From contig NZ_WHNZ01000012.1 of NCBI RefSeq assembly GCF_013141725.1, positions 1-64,000 on the forward strand: 64,000 nt of DNA, in the 5' to 3' direction. The position numbers were made by a program, and so were the translations under genes. The notes under the pieces are model-generated. The model ran no database searches. It saw nothing but the letters and a program-made list of their open reading frames with translations, and had not been told where the DNA came from. Source of the stretch: Paenibacillus planticolens (GTDB lineage: Bacteria > Bacillota > Bacilli > Paenibacillales > NBRC-103111). Below are positions 63,263 to 64,000 of the stretch, in pieces. The first letter of the stretch is position 1; the number at the start of each line of letters is the position of its first letter.

Positions 63263-63415
63263 TTATTTGTTGTTCTCCTGCGCTTCTTGCGCATAAGCAA
63301 TCAATGCGACCTCGTACCCCAACTCGTCCTTCATCCGGGACTCCAAGCTGCGCAAATCTTCCAGCAACTCTTCGTGTGCGCCTAGATTAGCGAATTGGTA
63401 AGAATCTATACTCAT
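63263..63415 (-). CDS. Small acidic protein, 50 aa, upstream of spore lipoprotein
   Basis: MSIDSYQFANLGAHEELLED, then LRSLESRMKDELGYEVALIA, then a short Glu/Gln/Asn-rich tail ending NNK. It looks like a single amphipathic helical hairpin, acidic. AAAGGAGG lies eight bases before the ATG, one of the best ribosome sites in the window, so I consider it real although very short. On minus, CATATTA about 43 bases upstream of the ATG fits a forespore -10 (CATNNTA); no clear -35. No family recognised; the operon with a spore lipoprotein suggests sporulation. Confidence 0.7.
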   Translation of the reverse strand: MSIDSYQFANLGAHEELLEDLRSLESRMKDELGYEVALIAYAQEAQENNK

Positions 63416-63793
63416 GATCTCATCCTCCTTTCTTGAAAAAAGTCATTAGCGTTAATATGGACATTTATCCTCATTTTTACTAAATAATAAACACGCAAAA
63501 TGTTTGCTCAGCGCTCGCTGCTGCCTATCTCATGGCGTTGTGCTTTAGGCGTGGCTTCTTATCGATATCGTTGGAATATTCCGAAGGACGAAACTCTGTG
63601 GCAATGAGTTAATGGGATATAGTGTGATGAAAAGCAGGGAGTAGCGTTGTGGCTATTACAGTATGATTGTTGGGGTGTTGAGTAGCATAATTTAGGGGAT
63701 GTTGAGTAGCTGAATTGTGGGAGTAGGAGTGATATGTAACTGAAGTGATGGACTGGGGTATACCCTGATGCCCCATTACTATGTGTCACCAAG
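63416..63793. other. Gene-poor stretch
   Basis: Upstream region of the 50-aa gene, then AT-rich sequence with short imperfect repeats (GTTGAGTAGC twice at about 63677 and 63701). One open frame over it is low-complexity and lacks a ribosome site. No RNA gene recognised. Confidence 0.5.
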
Positions 63794-63971
63794 GGGAACT
63801 ATAGGGCTCTATTTTGCCAAAATCAGCATAATGCGCTTGTTTGCAGGAACTACAGTCCCTTATTTGCTCGATACTCGGCGATTTGGGGCCAAAAAAGCAA
63901 AAATAGCGTACCGTAGTTCCCATTCAAACGGGAAACACTACTTATAGCTGAAATAGAGTACCACAGTTCCC
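63794..63971. repeat. 178-bp F-F-R-R intergenic element, copy E
   Basis: Direct units begin GGGAACTATAGGGCTCTATTT (63794) and AGGAACTACAGTCCCTTATTT (63845), 51 bp apart. Inverted units end CGTAGTTCCC (63921) and CACAGTTCCC (63971), 50 bp apart, each preceded by AAATAG. Same layout and length as copies A and D. Confidence 0.85.
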
Positions 63972-64000
63972 TCCAGCACTTGGTCGCACTCGGTAGCACT

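Noticed and set aside
63559..63792. 77-codon minus frame
   Set aside because: Ser/Tyr/His-rich low-complexity product, no ribosome site, partly generated by small repeats.
1..64000. Mobile elements, prophage, tRNA or rRNA genes
   Set aside because: No transposase, integrase, phage structural gene, cloverleaf or rRNA segment was seen on reading both strands; short tRNAs could still have been missed by eye.

Overview
The window reads as chromosome of an endospore-forming Bacillales bacterium, most likely a Paenibacillus or close relative. This rests on gene content, not on a database match: BclB-type exosporium collagens, a YhcN/YlaJ spore lipoprotein, the bacillithiol-linked protein YtxJ, a HelD RNA polymerase recycler, and a Bacillus-type FadR/FadF/FadN/FadE beta-oxidation regulon. 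No rRNA, tRNA, CRISPR array, prophage or intact insertion sequence was seen.

Layout. (1) 1-10.1 kb: spore-surface island. Two collagen-like genes and two short paralogues without collagen share one N-terminal domain; a third, more divergent short protein and an unrelated one lie among them. Upstream on the same strand are a methyltransferase and three glycosyltransferase genes coupled by 4-bp or near overlaps, and one more glycosyltransferase diverges from them. The simplest reading is synthesis plus O-glycosylation of exosporium filaments. (2) 10.2-15.2 kb: a BNR propeller/MoaD-like pair, a YfcE-type phosphodiesterase and a MoxR/VWA pair. (3) 15.2-18.5 kb: a 178-bp repeat element, then a minus-strand operon (stand-alone anticodon-binding-like domain, PIG-L deacetylase, broken MOSC gene, zinc ribbon) preceded by a sigma-A promoter, a 16-codon leader peptide and a terminator, which is the architecture of ribosome-mediated attenuation. 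(4) 18.5-31.4 kb: housekeeping and stress genes (glutathione peroxidase, HelD, two DegV proteins, HlyIII, SGNH hydrolase, M20 amidohydrolase, MFS and DMT transporters, YtxJ, Tat-exported phosphoesterase, PucR regulator). (5) 31.6-44.3 kb: fatty-acid beta-oxidation. fadF-fadN-fadA and fadE-lcfA-thioesterase run on minus; fadR-etfB-etfA diverges on plus. An 18-bp FadR-type palindrome and a cre-like site lie between the two arms. (6) 44.5-47.2 kb: SnoaL-like protein, two alpha/beta hydrolases, YezD. (7) 47.3-56.7 kb: sulfur acquisition. A minus operon (sulfonate-type ABC importer with an AprA-like flavoprotein and an AprB-like ferredoxin embedded in it, plus DUF4395) diverges from a plus sulfate importer operon (cysT-cysW-cysA-sbp). 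Both promoters carry the same motif at the start of the transcript, and the minus operon also has a leader attenuator. (8) 56.8-64 kb: small membrane protein, acyl-CoA thioesterase, PurT, a NorQ/NorD-type MoxR/VWA pair, a zinc-binding small protein, and a spore lipoprotein preceded by a 50-aa gene.

Most distinctive non-coding signal: three intergenic elements of 178-179 bp (15.6, 57.2 and 63.8 kb) with identical architecture, two direct units 51 bp apart followed by two inverted units 50-52 bp apart, plus one compact two-arm copy at 44.4 kb.

Many start codons were chosen from Shine-Dalgarno spacing; several differ from the longest open frame, and some are TTG or GTG.
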